From Pseudomonas fluorescens (GTDB lineage Bacteria > Pseudomonadota > Gammaproteobacteria > Pseudomonadales > Pseudomonadaceae): DNA of 64,000 bases. Below, piece by piece: positions 42,845-52,641 of this stretch. Below the pieces are notes generated by a model. That model was not told the origin of the DNA and made no database searches. It saw only the letters and a program-made list of their open reading frames with translations. The DNA lies in contig NZ_CP015637.1 of NCBI RefSeq assembly GCF_001708445.1, positions 2,419,001 to 2,483,000 on the forward strand, given 5' to 3'. Positions within the stretch are counted from its first letter, which is position 1. Each line of letters starts with the position of its first letter. The translations under genes and the position numbers were made by a program.

Positions 42845-43855
42845 TTACCTCAAGCTGGCTTCGACTTTCTGCGCCACATCCTCCGTCAACCACGCCTTCC
42901 ACACCTCTGGGTATTCCTTGAGGAACGCTTGGGCGACCTCCCGCGGCGCGGTGTGATTCTCGCTCATCGTCGCCAAGGCCTTGTTCAGCGGTTCAATGGG
43001 GAACTCGACCTTCTCGAAGAACCCGGCGATCTGCGGATGCGCCTTCTGGAATGGCGTGGATACGCCAATGCTCAATTTGGATGCCAGCGAACGTGTCGGT
43101 TTCGGATCGGGATTGTCCGCGTCGGTCAGGGTCTTCCAGGCCTCAGCATCAAATGGCGGTTCTTCGAGCTGGATCAGCTTGTAGCGCCCCATCAGCGGCG
43201 TCGGCGACCAGTAGTAGAACAACACCGGCTTGCCACGGCGAATCGACGAAGCGATCTCGGCGTCCAGCGCCGCGCCCGAGCCGCTGCGGAAATTCACATA
43301 ACTGTCGTCCAGGCCATAGGCCTTGAGCTTCTGCTTGTTCACCACTTCGGAGGTCCAGCCAATCGGGCTGTTGAGAAAACGACCCTTGCCGGGTGATTCC
43401 GGGTCTTTGAACACGTCCTTGTAACGCGCCAGGTCCTTCACGCTCTTGAGGTCCGGTGCCAGGGGCTTGAGGCCTTTGGCAGGATCACCCTTGACCACGT
43501 ATTCCGGCACCCACCAACCTTCGGTGGCCCCCTTGACCGTATCGCCCAGGCCCACCACCTTGCCTTCAGCCTCGGCCTTGACCCACACCGGGCTGCGCCC
43601 TGCCCACTCTTCGCCGATCACCTGGATATCGTTCTTGGCCAGGGCGGTTTCCAGGGTGATGGTGGTGCCTGGCAAGGTGTCGGTGGGCAGGTCATAGCCC
43701 TTCTCGACGATAAACCGCAGGACCTCGGTGATCAGGCTGCCGCTTTCCCAGTTCAGGTCGGCAAAGTGTACCGGCGCCTCGGCAGCCGATACCGAGGCCA
43801 CGGATAGTCCCAGGGTGGTCAGGGACGCGGCCAACAGCGATTTCAATCCTTTCAT
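42845..43855 (-). CDS. glycine betaine/proline-type ABC substrate-binding protein (ProX/OpuAC family)
   Basis: 336 residues with a signal peptide (LKSLLAASLTTLGLSVASVSAAE) and the OpuAC fold: FADLNWESGSLITEVLRFIVEKGY, IGEEWAGRSPVWVKAEAEG, GWWVPEYVVKG, FYYWSPTPLMGRYKLIQLEEPPF. It should bind a quaternary amine such as glycine betaine, carnitine or choline in the periplasm. The permease and ATPase genes are not nearby, so it probably serves a remote transporter. ATG 43855 gives the signal peptide. Confidence 0.87.
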   Translation of the reverse strand: MKGLKSLLAASLTTLGLSVASVSAAEAPVHFADLNWESGSLITEVLRFIVEKGYDLPTDTLPGTTITLETALAKNDIQVIGEEWAGRSPVWVKAEAEGKVVGLGDTVKGATEGWWVPEYVVKGDPAKGLKPLAPDLKSVKDLARYKDVFKDPESPGKGRFLNSPIGWTSEVVNKQKLKAYGLDDSYVNFRSGSGAALDAEIASSIRRGKPVLFYYWSPTPLMGRYKLIQLEEPPFDAEAWKTLTDADNPDPKPTRSLASKLSIGVSTPFQKAHPQIAGFFEKVEFPIEPLNKALATMSENHTAPREVAQAFLKEYPEVWKAWLTEDVAQKVEASLR

Positions 43856-43988
43856 GCCTTTGCACCTCGCATTTTCTTGCAGCCATGGCGGATGGCTTTG
43901 CTGCAATGCGCGAAGCCTCTGAATAGTTAAGTCAACTCAACTGTAGTAGAGGTTCCGAGGGACAAAGGATGTTCGTGGTATTGACCGA

Positions 43989-44438
43989 TTACTCACTGGC
44001 CTTGAAGGTCACCAGCTCACCCTTGCGCCATTTGGCGGCCTTGCCGGTCACGGCCTTCAGGGTCTTGGTCAGGCCCTCCTGCAGTTGCTCATGGGCGGCA
44101 AATACCAGCATCACGCTGTGGCCTTCCTTGAAGACAATGCCCTGACCCTCGGCGCAGGACACAAAGGCGTAATCACCCAGGCCATACACCGTCAACTTGA
44201 TATCGCGGAACTTCAATTCAAACTTGCCGCCTTCGCGACTGGGTAATACCGCGGCGCGGAAATGGTCACCGACCTTGAGTTCCAAACGCGGTTTATCATC
44301 CACCACCAGTGCGGTTTCGGTATCGATCTCGGCGATATAGATACCTTCCGGCGTCTGCTCAGTGATGTAGACGAAACGGGATTGAAACTGCTTGACCAAC
44401 TTTGCGCGCAAATCACCCAGCACGAATAACGCGTGCAT
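43989..44438 (-). CDS. conserved-looking protein of unknown function
   Basis: 149 residues starting MHALFVLGDLRAKLVKQFQSRFVYITEQ, strongly beta-rich in the middle (FVYITEQTPEGIYIAEIDTETALVVDDKPRLELKVGDHFRAAVL) and a basic C-terminal tail (KAVTGKAAKWRKGELVTFKASE). No signal or helix spanning the membrane. I do not recognise the family. The start is uncertain: a TTG at 44462 adds eight residues. The 417 bp upstream (44439-44855) is a gene-free divergent region. Confidence 0.65.
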   Translation of the reverse strand: MHALFVLGDLRAKLVKQFQSRFVYITEQTPEGIYIAEIDTETALVVDDKPRLELKVGDHFRAAVLPSREGGKFELKFRDIKLTVYGLGDYAFVSCAEGQGIVFKEGHSVMLVFAAHEQLQEGLTKTLKAVTGKAAKWRKGELVTFKASE

Positions 44439-44855
44439 ATCCAGATTACTGACTGCCAAGGAAACGCCCCCACATCGAAAAAAGCACCGTCCGCCAGAGC
44501 GGGCAGCACGAAAAAACGGCCGTAACGGCACGATCACACAACACATTCTTTGAAAAAAACTGAAGAAAATCCCGCTGCTGCGCCGTAAGACTAGTACAGG
44601 CGTGCACGATGGACCTCTTGCAAGGTCATCAGGCGTCACAGGAAATCACAGGTTCAACGACACGAGAATACGTGCCGACCAGCTTCAGAAAATAACCCCA
44701 TTAAAAACGCAGTTTCCGACAACTCATACAAACACACACACCTTGGCATGGAACCAGGCAGCGGCCACTGGCGACAATACTAAAACAGCAACACGGGTCA
44801 AAACCACCCGAAACGCTGGTGGTGAGTCCACAAGATAGATCGACAGGAGCTGACC

Positions 44856-45131
44856 ATGCTACGACAACAACACGACGCTACGTCTTCCCGCACTCGTTCA
44901 TCATGTCACGACGAGCGCCAATACTACTGCTTGCACAGCTCCAACGGGTACTCGAATTCGGTTCTTTACCAAGTTGTTCCGGCCGGCAGGAATTTCTTTC
45001 ATATCCTCGAAGTCACCAGTGGCAGGATCCGAGGATTTCGCAGCGACCACAACCAGGCCTGCGAATTGGCCAAGCAATTGGAGAGCGCCCTGCACGCCCT
45101 GCACGGCGGAATCGTTTCGTCACCTGGATGA
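44856..45131 (+). CDS. small protein of unknown function
   Basis: 91 residues. A good ribosome site (ACAGGAGCTGACC) precedes ATG 44856. The core QYYCLHSSNGYSNSVLYQVVPAGRNFFHILEVTSGRIRGFR looks like a compact beta sheet followed by a helix (NQACELAKQLESAL). Cytoplasmic, no known motif. Its stop overlaps a downstream in-frame ATG, suggesting coupling with the next gene. Confidence 0.68.
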   Translation: MLRQQHDATSSRTRSSCHDERQYYCLHSSNGYSNSVLYQVVPAGRNFFHILEVTSGRIRGFRSDHNQACELAKQLESALHALHGGIVSSPG

Positions 45132-45241
45132 CTTTACTGCGCCACCGCCCTTCAACAACTGCCATACTGGCCCGTCCATTGAAGTTTGCCCCCCGCGGGT
45201 CAGGTTTCATCAGTGCAGTTACCTTGAAGGGAAGGCTATAC

Positions 45242-45472
45242 GTGACGGAATTTGATATTGGCGAATTTTTTATTCATGGCGATGCCAGGGAAGTAGACGG
45301 GGAGTTTCAAGCAGTTATCGTGATGCGCGCCAAGCCGCCCTTGACCACCGTTACAACGCACCAAGTCGAAAAAGACCGCTGGTTCAAGACACTCGACACT
45401 GCCGCGATCGCGGCCAAGGAAGCCGCCAAGGCCCTCAAGACCGCCGTCGATTGCGGGGCACTGACCTCCTGA
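45242..45472 (+). CDS. small protein of unknown function, GTG start
   Basis: 76 residues from GTG 45242 (TEFDIGEFFIHGDAREVDGEFQAVIVMRAKP), preceded by AAGGGAAGG at the right distance. A longer frame from ATG 45128, overlapping the previous stop as ATGA, would add 38 residues of poor quality (TLLRHRPSTTAIL...). Strands then a C-terminal Ala/Lys helix (IAAKEAAKALKTAVD), a layout similar to the previous small gene, so the two may be distantly related. Function unknown. Confidence 0.65.
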   Translation: MTEFDIGEFFIHGDAREVDGEFQAVIVMRAKPPLTTVTTHQVEKDRWFKTLDTAAIAAKEAAKALKTAVDCGALTS

Positions 45473-45546
45473 CAATCCGATCGAACTCTACCGCGCCCCA
45501 AGCCTCCGATGCATACCCCACCTGAAAAACCTGCACGGAGAACGAT

Positions 45547-45783
45547 ATGGACGCGCCGATACCTACGCTGGAAACCCTATTTGCACAACTGGGCCTGGAT
45601 TCAACCCCGGAAGGCATTGACGAATTCATCGCCGGGCATCCTTTGCCCGCGGGCGTGAAACTCATCGATGCGCCTTTCTGGTCGGACCGGCAGGCACAGT
45701 TTCTCAAGGAAGAGCTGCGCGAAGACGCCGAATGGGCGATCGCGGTGGATGAACTGAACCAGCGCCTGCATCAGTCGCAATAA
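45547..45783 (+). CDS. DUF2789-family small protein
   Basis: 78 residues, the typical length, with TLETLFAQLGLDSTPEGIDEFIAGHPLPAGVKLIDAPFWSDRQAQFLKEELREDAEWAIAVDELNQRL, an all-helical sequence matching what I know of DUF2789. Function unknown. A GGAG site precedes ATG 45547. Third in a row of small same-strand genes. Confidence 0.8.
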   Translation: MDAPIPTLETLFAQLGLDSTPEGIDEFIAGHPLPAGVKLIDAPFWSDRQAQFLKEELREDAEWAIAVDELNQRLHQSQ

Positions 45784-45789
45784 CCTCCC

Positions 45790-45993
45790 TCAATGCAGGC
45801 TGCCTGATTGTTCCAGGCGCAACAACGCTTGCCAGGCAGCCCTGCACGCTTGCGCTTCATCCCGGCTGGCGAAGGCGGTGCCACGCGGCTCACCGTTGAC
45901 CAGCACCACCCAACACGCATTCTGGCCCAGCGCACGCAGGCTTGGCGGCACGCCACTGCCAATCATCACGGCCACATCGACTTTGTTTTGCAT
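45790..45993 (-). CDS. small protein of unknown function
   Basis: 67 residues (MQNKVDVAVMIGSGVPPSLRALGQNACWVVLVNGEPRGTAFASRDEAQACRAAWQALLRLEQSGSLH). ATG 45993 is preceded by GCGGAGAAGCTT, a clear ribosome site. A short beta pair (WVVLVNGEPRGTAF) precedes an Ala-rich helix. No known family. Convergent with the DUF2789 gene, 6 bp away. Confidence 0.65.
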   Translation of the reverse strand: MQNKVDVAVMIGSGVPPSLRALGQNACWVVLVNGEPRGTAFASRDEAQACRAAWQALLRLEQSGSLH

Positions 45994-46108
45994 GAAGCTT
46001 CTCCGCAACATTAGTTAGCTGGCTAACAATATTGCCCATGCTACGGTTTTCCTCCCGTTGGAAAAAGCCATCTTCGGAACAGCTTCCTTGCATAAACCGC
46101 AATAATCC

Positions 46109-47749
46109 CTAGCGCGCGGCCTTGGTGCCTTCCGGCTTGTAGCCCAGGCGCAAACCGCCCCAATGCCGGCCCCGGACCATGATCGGCACCGACAGGTCGT
46201 GCATCAGCTCGCCGGTATCGCGGGTGTAGGTCTGGAGCAGCACCGCTTGCTGATGGCTGCCGCAGCGAATTCCGGTACGGTCATCGAACTTGCGCTTGGT
46301 GCGGTTCTGCACCGCATCGACCTGGGCATCGCCCGTCAAGGCCTGAGAAAACGCCTTGTTGTGGGTTGGCACATAACCTTGTTGGGTGCAGGCGATCGCA
46401 AACACCAAGCCTTCATGACGCGGCAGCAATGCTTCCTGGATCGCCGGCAGGACCTGGTCGGTGTAACCGTCGAACCGCGTGTGGTATTTGCTGGGGCTGG
46501 TGTTGGGGATCAGCGTGTAGCTGCGGTCGAACAAGTCGTCCAGGGTGATGCGGTTTTGCAGCACATCCGCCTCGAACTGCTCGGCAATCCGGCTCGCACC
46601 CTCGCGCGCCAGGTCATAAACACGCTGGTGATAGTCATCCAGCCCGACGGCGGCCAGGCGTTCGCTGATGGTTTCGGCCTGCCCTTCCATCTGCACGGCG
46701 GCGCCGGCCAATTCACGGGTTTGCTGGTCGCTCACGTCCAGGTCGCTGCGCATCTGTTCCACCGCATGGAACAGGCTGTCCAATTGTGCGCGGTTGGTGT
46801 CGGTGCCCTGGGCGATTTCATTGACCTGCCCTTCCACGTCCGCCGCCAGGCTGGCGATGCTCTCCAACTGCTCGCCTGCGTGTTCCACCTGTTCGACGCC
46901 GGTGTGCAAGTCCACCGACAGTTGGCGAATCTGCTCCACCACCTGTGTCGTACGTTGCTGGATATCCGCAACCATCAGCCCGACTTCATCGGTGGCCGTG
47001 GCAGTACGGCCGGCCAGGCCGCGCACTTCGTCGGCGACCACGGCAAACCCGCGGCCATGCTCACCGGCCCGCGCCGCCTCAATGGCCGCATTCAACGCCA
47101 GCAGGTTGGTCTGGCTGGCGATGGATTGGATCACCAGGGTCACACGCTGGATTTCCTCGCTGCGCTGGCTCAGCGCTTCGATCAGCTCGCGGCTGGCATT
47201 GGCGCGCTGGCTGAGTTGGCGCATGCGTGTGATCGACTGAGTCAGGACCTCACGCCCCTCCGTGCTGCGCTGATGGGCCTGACTGGCCGCGCCCAGGGCT
47301 TGGCGGCTGAGCTGGGAAGTGACTTTTTCAGTATCAATCATCACTTCGGCGTTGCTGACGATCTGCTTGGCGGCACTCAATTGTGATTGCACGCGAGCGG
47401 CCAATTGCTTGACCGAATAGGCCACGCCGGCAGCGGACAACGCGTTATGGCTGGTGGTATAGGAAAGATCGCGCGTCAGGTCACCGATGGCATCGGCGGC
47501 GTCGGACGACGAAAGGCTAAGGGCAGGTTTTTTCAGGCGTGGCAGCCAGATCACCAGCAAGGCCAGTGGCACGCACAGGTATATCGGCAGGCTGGCGAAC
47601 GCAAGGCCCAGCAGTACCAGCACCAGGGCGGTGCTCTGCAGAAGCGGCGTCAACCAGCCGGGCAGCCCGCGCACCACCGCTTGCGGAGGCACTGCTGCGC
47701 CCATCAGAGATCCGTCTCCAGCCATCTTCGTCACCCCGCTGTTTGTCAT
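46109..47749 (-). CDS. methyl-accepting chemotaxis protein with C-terminal sensory domain
   Basis: 546 residues from ATG 47749. Near the N-terminus lies a tight membrane hairpin ([31 protein letters not shown]) with almost no periplasmic loop. The signalling domain follows, with the hairpin tip [29 protein letters not shown] at about 220-250. The last 150 residues form a separate domain ([58 protein letters not shown]), seen in other chemoreceptors as a cytoplasmic PAS/Cache-like sensor after the signalling rod. It probably reports an internal signal to CheA; ligand unknown. Confidence 0.86.
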   Translation of the reverse strand: MTNSGVTKMAGDGSLMGAAVPPQAVVRGLPGWLTPLLQSTALVLVLLGLAFASLPIYLCVPLALLVIWLPRLKKPALSLSSSDAADAIGDLTRDLSYTTSHNALSAAGVAYSVKQLAARVQSQLSAAKQIVSNAEVMIDTEKVTSQLSRQALGAASQAHQRSTEGREVLTQSITRMRQLSQRANASRELIEALSQRSEEIQRVTLVIQSIASQTNLLALNAAIEAARAGEHGRGFAVVADEVRGLAGRTATATDEVGLMVADIQQRTTQVVEQIRQLSVDLHTGVEQVEHAGEQLESIASLAADVEGQVNEIAQGTDTNRAQLDSLFHAVEQMRSDLDVSDQQTRELAGAAVQMEGQAETISERLAAVGLDDYHQRVYDLAREGASRIAEQFEADVLQNRITLDDLFDRSYTLIPNTSPSKYHTRFDGYTDQVLPAIQEALLPRHEGLVFAIACTQQGYVPTHNKAFSQALTGDAQVDAVQNRTKRKFDDRTGIRCGSHQQAVLLQTYTRDTGELMHDLSVPIMVRGRHWGGLRLGYKPEGTKAAR

Positions 47750-47886
47750 TGTTGTCCCTGCATTAAACGCCACTATCCAGCCATTATCCATGGGCCTTTA
47801 GTGGGGTAGCTTGCAGCAGATCAATAGACGGGGGCGTAACGGTATTTCCCCGGGGCACCGCAGTCGCGGTCCCCGGCTTCAATGCA

Positions 47887-48291
47887 TCAGGCTTGGCGCT
47901 GGTGCTTGTCGATCTGCTCGTGGCGCTCTTGCGCTTCGATGCAGTATTTGGTGGTCGGGCTGATCAGCAGGCGCTTGAGGCCGATAGGCTCGCCGCTGTC
48001 ATCACACCAGCCAAAGGAATCTTCCTTGATGCGTTCCAGTGCGCGCTCCAGTTGCGGCAGCATGCGCTGGTCGCGGTCGATGGCGTTCACCAGCCAAGTG
48101 CGCTCTTCCTCGACGGAAGCGGCGTCAGCCGGGTCCGCCGGGGTGTCCAGGCTTTCAATGGCGATACGGTTCTGTTCAATGCGCTCGTGGTGTTCGACTT
48201 TCATGTCCTGCAGCAACTTCTCGAAAAAAGCGTGCTGTTCGGCATTCATGTAGTCATCCGCCGGCATGGCCAGCAACTTTTCCTTTGTCAT
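47887..48291 (-). CDS. DksA2-like RNA polymerase-binding regulator (degenerate zinc finger)
   Basis: 134 residues. The coiled-coil tip keeps the acidic DPADAA segment equivalent to the DxxDxA tip of DksA. The zinc-finger region (GWCDDSGEPIGLKRLLISPTTKYCIEAQE) retains only one cysteine of each of the two expected pairs, as in the zinc-independent DksA2 of P. aeruginosa. Such proteins act with ppGpp on RNA polymerase and replace DksA under zinc limitation. ATG 48291 is the family start. Confidence 0.82.
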   Translation of the reverse strand: MTKEKLLAMPADDYMNAEQHAFFEKLLQDMKVEHHERIEQNRIAIESLDTPADPADAASVEEERTWLVNAIDRDQRMLPQLERALERIKEDSFGWCDDSGEPIGLKRLLISPTTKYCIEAQERHEQIDKHQRQA

Positions 48292-48651
48292 TGATTTCTC
48301 TATAAAAAATACGTGCATTAAGGCGAATAAGGGAGCGTTCCGGTCGACCTGTGCAAGTCTCGGAAAGGCGCCGTCCATTTCAAGCGCCACCCGGCACTCA
48401 ATTTACGAGGGGCGGCAGTCTAAGGCCGACTTGAGGGCTCAGCAACTGAAAAGACAGGCATTTTTTCCGGGACAACCCCCAAAGGCACCAGGACGGGCTT
48501 GGTGAACGGGTCATCGGAGTGTGTTTATAGCAAGAAATTCAATGTTGTGGAGCTATATAGAAGACAAACGGTTGAAACAGACTGTTAATCATAAAATGTG
48601 GGAGAGGGCTTCCCCCCTCCTGCATTCAGTGCTCAACAGTCGCACGTTCAT
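48292..48651. other. intergenic region, 360 bp
   Basis: No gene supported. It holds the presumed promoter of the DksA2-like gene on the left, an AT-rich stretch at about 48510-48600, and a REP-type hairpin (TGTGGGAGAGGGCTTCCCCCCTCC) at 48598-48622 just after the inositol permease gene that may end that operon. Confidence 0.6.
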
Positions 48652-49674
48652 TTAGCGCTTAAGCTTGCGCTTGTTGCGGTATTGGTCGATCACCACCGCG
48701 ACCACGATGATCAGGCCCTTGATGATGTCCTGGATGTAAGCATCCACCCCGACGAAAGTAAACCCGCTGGCCATCACCCCAAGGATCAGCGCGCCGATCA
48801 CGGTGCCGGTAATGCGCCCTACGCCGCCGGCCAGGCTCGTGCCGCCGATCACCGCAGCGGCAATCGCGTCCAGCTCATACGACATCCCCATGCCGGCCTG
48901 GCCGGTGGCCGCACGCGCCGAAGCGACCACGCCGGCCAGGCCCGCCAGCAACCCGGCAATGCTGTAGACGATGATCAAGTGACGCTTGACGTTGATCCCC
49001 GAGGTACGCGCCGCCTGCATATTGCCGCCGATGGCATAGGTGTACTTGCCGTACTTGGTGTAGCGCAGGGCGATATGGAAAATCACCGCCACGACCAGGA
49101 AGATGATCACCGGCATCGCGCCATGGCCGATGGCCGTGTAGGAGTCCGAAAGCATGCTCACTGGCTGGCCTTCGGTGTAGTAACGCGCCAGGCCACGGGC
49201 CGAGACCATCATGCCCAGGGTGGCGATAAACGGCGGGATACCGGTGACGGCAATAATGCTGCCGTTGATCGCCCCCGCCAGCAGCCCCACCCCGAGGCCC
49301 ATCGCCACCGGGATCCAGACCGGCAGGTCGGTCAGGGACGGAAACACCGCCCGGGAAAAATCGGAAGTCTGTGCCAGGCTGGCGGCGATCATCGCCGATA
49401 ATGCGAGCACCGAGCCGGAAGACAGGTCGATGCCGGTGGTGATGATCACCTGGGTCACACCGATGGCCAGCAGGCCGATGATCGATACCTGCAGAATCAT
49501 CAGCACCAGGCGCTGGGAGTTCATCAGGAAGCTCTGGTCGCGCACGATCCAGCCGAACAGCTCAAACACCAGGCCGATACCGATCAGCACCAGGAAGATG
49601 CTCAGTTCGGTTGGCAAACGTCGACGGTGCTTGACCGGTGCCGTGGCAGGCTTGTTATCTGTTATTGCGTTCAT
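48652..49674 (-). CDS. iatP: inositol-type sugar ABC transporter permease (RbsC-like)
   Basis: 340 residues, multi-helix RbsC-family permease: ITTGIDLSSGSVLALSAMIAASLAQ, GAINGSIIAVTGIPPFIATLGMMVSARGLA and GTSLAGGVGRITGTVIGALILGVMASGF. It forms the membrane channel for the ATPase and binding protein encoded just upstream. The iol context indicates myo-inositol as substrate; the symbol is borrowed from Caulobacter. ATG 49674 follows AAGGTGATTGGCT. Last gene of the operon. Confidence 0.88.
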   Translation of the reverse strand: MNAITDNKPATAPVKHRRRLPTELSIFLVLIGIGLVFELFGWIVRDQSFLMNSQRLVLMILQVSIIGLLAIGVTQVIITTGIDLSSGSVLALSAMIAASLAQTSDFSRAVFPSLTDLPVWIPVAMGLGVGLLAGAINGSIIAVTGIPPFIATLGMMVSARGLARYYTEGQPVSMLSDSYTAIGHGAMPVIIFLVVAVIFHIALRYTKYGKYTYAIGGNMQAARTSGINVKRHLIIVYSIAGLLAGLAGVVASARAATGQAGMGMSYELDAIAAAVIGGTSLAGGVGRITGTVIGALILGVMASGFTFVGVDAYIQDIIKGLIIVVAVVIDQYRNKRKLKR

Positions 49675-49732
49675 AGCCAATCACCTTCTTATTCTATGGC
49701 GCGGACCAACCGCAGGCCCGCGCGGCTGTTCG

Positions 49733-51286
49733 TCAGTGGACCACCGGCAAACCGGAAGCCAGATGCATGACTTTTTCCTGGGTCGCGTCCGCACGGTCCA
49801 GGGTGCCCATCAGTTCACCCTCGTGCATCACCATGACCCGGTCGCTCATGCCGAGCACTTCGGGCAGCTCCGAGGAGATCATGATCACGGCCATGCCTTC
49901 ACTGGCGAGAAAGGAAATCAGACGGTAAATCTCGGCCTTGGCCCCCACATCGATACCGCGGGTCGGCTCATCAAGGATCAACAACCGAGGGTTGGTCATC
50001 AGCCAGCGTGCCAGCAGTGCCTTTTGCTGGTTGCCGCCCGACAGGGTGTCGATGCACTGTTCCAGGGACGGGGTCTTCACCCGCAGCTTCTTGCACATGT
50101 CTTCGCACAACGCGCGCAAGGCTTTCTGCTGGATAAACCCATTGCCCGAATACAGCGGCAGCACCGCCATCTCCATGTTTTCCAGCACCGACAGGCACGG
50201 GAACAGGCCGCTGAGCTTGCGGTCCTCGGTCAACAGGGCAAAGCCTTTCTCGATGGCCATGTGCGGGTCGGTGATACGCACCGGCTGGCCATCCAGGGTG
50301 ATCTGGCCGCTGGAGCTTGGGGTGATCCCGAAAAGGGTTTCCGCCACATTGGTGCGGCCCGAGCCCATCAACCCGGCGATGCCGAGGATCTCGCCGGCAT
50401 GCAGGTCGAACGACACATCCTTGAACACACCGTCCAGGCTCAAGTCGCGCACCGACAGCAGCAGCTCGCCGATCGGCGCTTCGCGCACCGGGAACAACTG
50501 GCTGAGTTCACGGCCGACCATCATCGAGATCAGGCTGTCGCTGTTCATGCTGTCGGCCCGCTGCAGGCCGATATAGTGACCGTCGCGGAACACCGCCACC
50601 TCGTCGGCGATGGCGAACACTTCGTTCATCTTGTGGGTGATATAGACAATGCCTTTGCCCTGGGACTTGAGGTCGGCAATGATCGAAAACAGGTGCTCGA
50701 CTTCCTTCTCGGTAATCGCCGACGTCGGTTCGTCCATGATCAGGATGTCGGAGTCATAGGACACCGCCTTGGCAATCTCCACCATCTGCCGCTCAGCGAT
50801 GCTCAGGTTGCCGACGTGTTCCTCGGGGTCCAGATTAATACGCAGGCGCGCCAGCAATTCGGCGGTGCAGCGGTGCATTTCGCGGTGGTTGACCATGTGC
50901 AGGCTGTTGAGCTGCTCACGGCCGATCCAGATATTCTCGGCGATGCTCATATGGGGCATCAGGTTGAGTTCCTGGTGGATCATCGCGATCCCGGCCTTCT
51001 GCGCGGCCAACGGTGTCTCGAACACAATCGGCTGGCCCCGCAGGCGGATTTCCCCGCTGTCGGGCTGGTAGATACCGGCGATGATTTTCATCAGCGTCGA
51101 CTTGCCCGCGCCGTTCTCGCCCATCAACGCCAGCACCGACCCGGGGCGTACACGCAATTGCACATCGGCCAGGGCCACGACGCCGGGAAAGCCTTTGCTG
51201 ATGTTGACGATTTCCAGCAGGTAGGGTTCGTCCAGCGGCAGGGGCTGGATACCCGGAGACTGCGAGACAGTGGCTTGAGCGAGCAT
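49733..51286 (-). CDS. iatA: inositol-type sugar ABC transporter ATPase (RbsA-like, two cassettes)
   Basis: 517 residues with two ATPase halves. The first has [23 protein letters not shown] and [10 protein letters not shown]; the second has a degenerate Walker A (GLMGSGRTN) but intact [15 protein letters not shown] and [16 protein letters not shown], as in RbsA/MglA proteins. It powers carbohydrate import with the adjacent permease and binding protein. Located 58 bp from the permease gene and 64 bp from the binding-protein gene. Myo-inositol is the likely substrate by context. Confidence 0.9.
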   Translation of the reverse strand: MLAQATVSQSPGIQPLPLDEPYLLEIVNISKGFPGVVALADVQLRVRPGSVLALMGENGAGKSTLMKIIAGIYQPDSGEIRLRGQPIVFETPLAAQKAGIAMIHQELNLMPHMSIAENIWIGREQLNSLHMVNHREMHRCTAELLARLRINLDPEEHVGNLSIAERQMVEIAKAVSYDSDILIMDEPTSAITEKEVEHLFSIIADLKSQGKGIVYITHKMNEVFAIADEVAVFRDGHYIGLQRADSMNSDSLISMMVGRELSQLFPVREAPIGELLLSVRDLSLDGVFKDVSFDLHAGEILGIAGLMGSGRTNVAETLFGITPSSSGQITLDGQPVRITDPHMAIEKGFALLTEDRKLSGLFPCLSVLENMEMAVLPLYSGNGFIQQKALRALCEDMCKKLRVKTPSLEQCIDTLSGGNQQKALLARWLMTNPRLLILDEPTRGIDVGAKAEIYRLISFLASEGMAVIMISSELPEVLGMSDRVMVMHEGELMGTLDRADATQEKVMHLASGLPVVH

Positions 51287-51350
51287 AAGGGGTACTCCAT
51301 CTGCAGGGCGGCCGTAACCGCCCTGCCGGCTTATTGTTGTTATGTCAGGG

Positions 51351-52286
51351 CTACTTGAAGTCTTTGACGTTGTCCGGGGTGATCAACTGGAAAGGGATCA
51401 CCACGTTCTGCTCCACCGGCTCGTGCTTGGCCATCTTGCGCGCCGCTTCCACCGAACCCACCGCCTGGCCCTTGGCATCCTGGAACGCCGATACGGTCAT
51501 GTCGCCCTTGGTGATCGCGCTCAAGCCGTCCGGCGTGCCGTCGACACCCGCGATCAGCACACTGCCCTTTTCCTTACCGGCCGACTTCAGGGCCATGGAC
51601 GCACCGATGGCCATCTCATCATTGTTGGCCAGCACGGCATTGAATTCGCGGCCCTGGGTCAGCCAGTCGTTGACCAGGGTCATGCCCTTGTCACGCAGCC
51701 AGATGCCGGTCTGCTCCTGTTCGATCTTGATCCCCGGGTACTTGGCCAGCACTTCCTTCACACCCTTGGTGCGGTTGGTGGTGGAGTTGTTCGCCAGGTC
51801 ACCCAGCAGGATCACGATCTTGCCCTTGCCACCGAGCTTTTCGGCGATGTACTGCATTTGCAGCTTACCGGCCTCGACATCATCGGAGGTGACGGCGACG
51901 ACGTCCTTGGGCAGGTCTTTCTGGTCCGGACGACGGTTGACGAACACCAGCGGAATCTTCGCGGCGGTGGCGGCCTTGATGATGTTGGCGGTCGACGCGG
52001 TGTCGACCGGGTTAACGATAATGGCGTCGACGTTCTGGCTGATGAAGTTCTCGACCTGGCTCAGTTGCTTGACCACGTCGGCGCGAGCGTCTTCGAATTG
52101 CAGTTGCACGCCATCGCCCTTGGGATAGGACTTGGCTTGCTTGTCCATGTCTTCGCGCAGGTAGGTCAGGAAGGTGTCATCGAATGCGGACATGCTCACA
52201 CCCACCTTGAGATCGGCAGCCGTGGCAAAACCGCTGGCCAGCATCATGGACAGGGCCAGCGCGGTAAAACGGATCGGGGTCTTCAT
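51351..52286 (-). CDS. ibpA: periplasmic inositol-type sugar-binding protein
   Basis: 311 residues with signal peptide ([19 protein letters not shown]) and a type I periplasmic binding fold of the ribose/inositol group: [53 protein letters not shown] and [14 protein letters not shown]. It captures the sugar for the IatAP-like transporter. The iol genes upstream on the same strand point to myo-inositol. The 355 bp in front of it contain a probable IolR site, so the transporter may have its own promoter. Confidence 0.88.
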   Translation of the reverse strand: MKTPIRFTALALSMMLASGFATAADLKVGVSMSAFDDTFLTYLREDMDKQAKSYPKGDGVQLQFEDARADVVKQLSQVENFISQNVDAIIVNPVDTASTANIIKAATAAKIPLVFVNRRPDQKDLPKDVVAVTSDDVEAGKLQMQYIAEKLGGKGKIVILLGDLANNSTTNRTKGVKEVLAKYPGIKIEQEQTGIWLRDKGMTLVNDWLTQGREFNAVLANNDEMAIGASMALKSAGKEKGSVLIAGVDGTPDGLSAITKGDMTVSAFQDAKGQAVGSVEAARKMAKHEPVEQNVVIPFQLITPDNVKDFK

Positions 52287-52641
52287 GAACGGTCTGTCTC
52301 CAATTTCTTGTTGGTTTTGTGGACGTTGCGTTTATCAGAGCGAATTCGAGGGCAGTCGCACAATCGAGGCCCCGGGAATACAGCAGACCAGGGCGCCTTT
52401 GTTTTCGACGCACAGCACATTAAGGAAGGAGAAGTAGAATGGCCGGGCGCGGGGCAGGCCGCGTGGCGCAAGGACGGGGCGTAAAACTCGCAGTACAGCG
52501 CTGAAGATTTTCATCTGACGGTACCTGGTTGTTTTTGATCTTGTTTTTGTTGAGTCGCCCGAATCGAGTCCGAACGTACTTTCTGCAACCTGGAAAAGAC
52601 TTTATTAGAAAATAATTTCCATATCAACCTGTTTTAGAATT
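52287..52641. promoter_or_regulatory. 355-bp leader region of the inositol transporter, with IolR-like site
   Basis: No convincing gene. At 52608-52620, GAAAATAATTTCC is a near-palindrome resembling the GGAA-N6-TTCC site seen before iolR, set in an AT-rich block (52595-52660). TATTCCAT at about 52643 repeats half of the inverted repeat found before iolR. Confidence 0.5.

Noticed and set aside
44602..44838. 78-codon plus-strand frame upstream of the small genes
   Set aside because: No ribosome site, overlaps the start region of the minus-strand gene, and Thr/Asn-rich random-looking sequence.
48266..48505. 79-codon plus-strand frame between the DksA2-like and permease genes
   Set aside because: Starts inside the opposite-strand gene, no ribosome site, no family features.
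52437..52505. Possible 21-residue gene (ATGGCCGGGCGCGG...) after AAGGAGAAG in the leader of the binding-protein gene
   Set aside because: The ribosome site is good, but the peptide is short, Gly/Arg-rich and without conserved features; kept out for lack of support.
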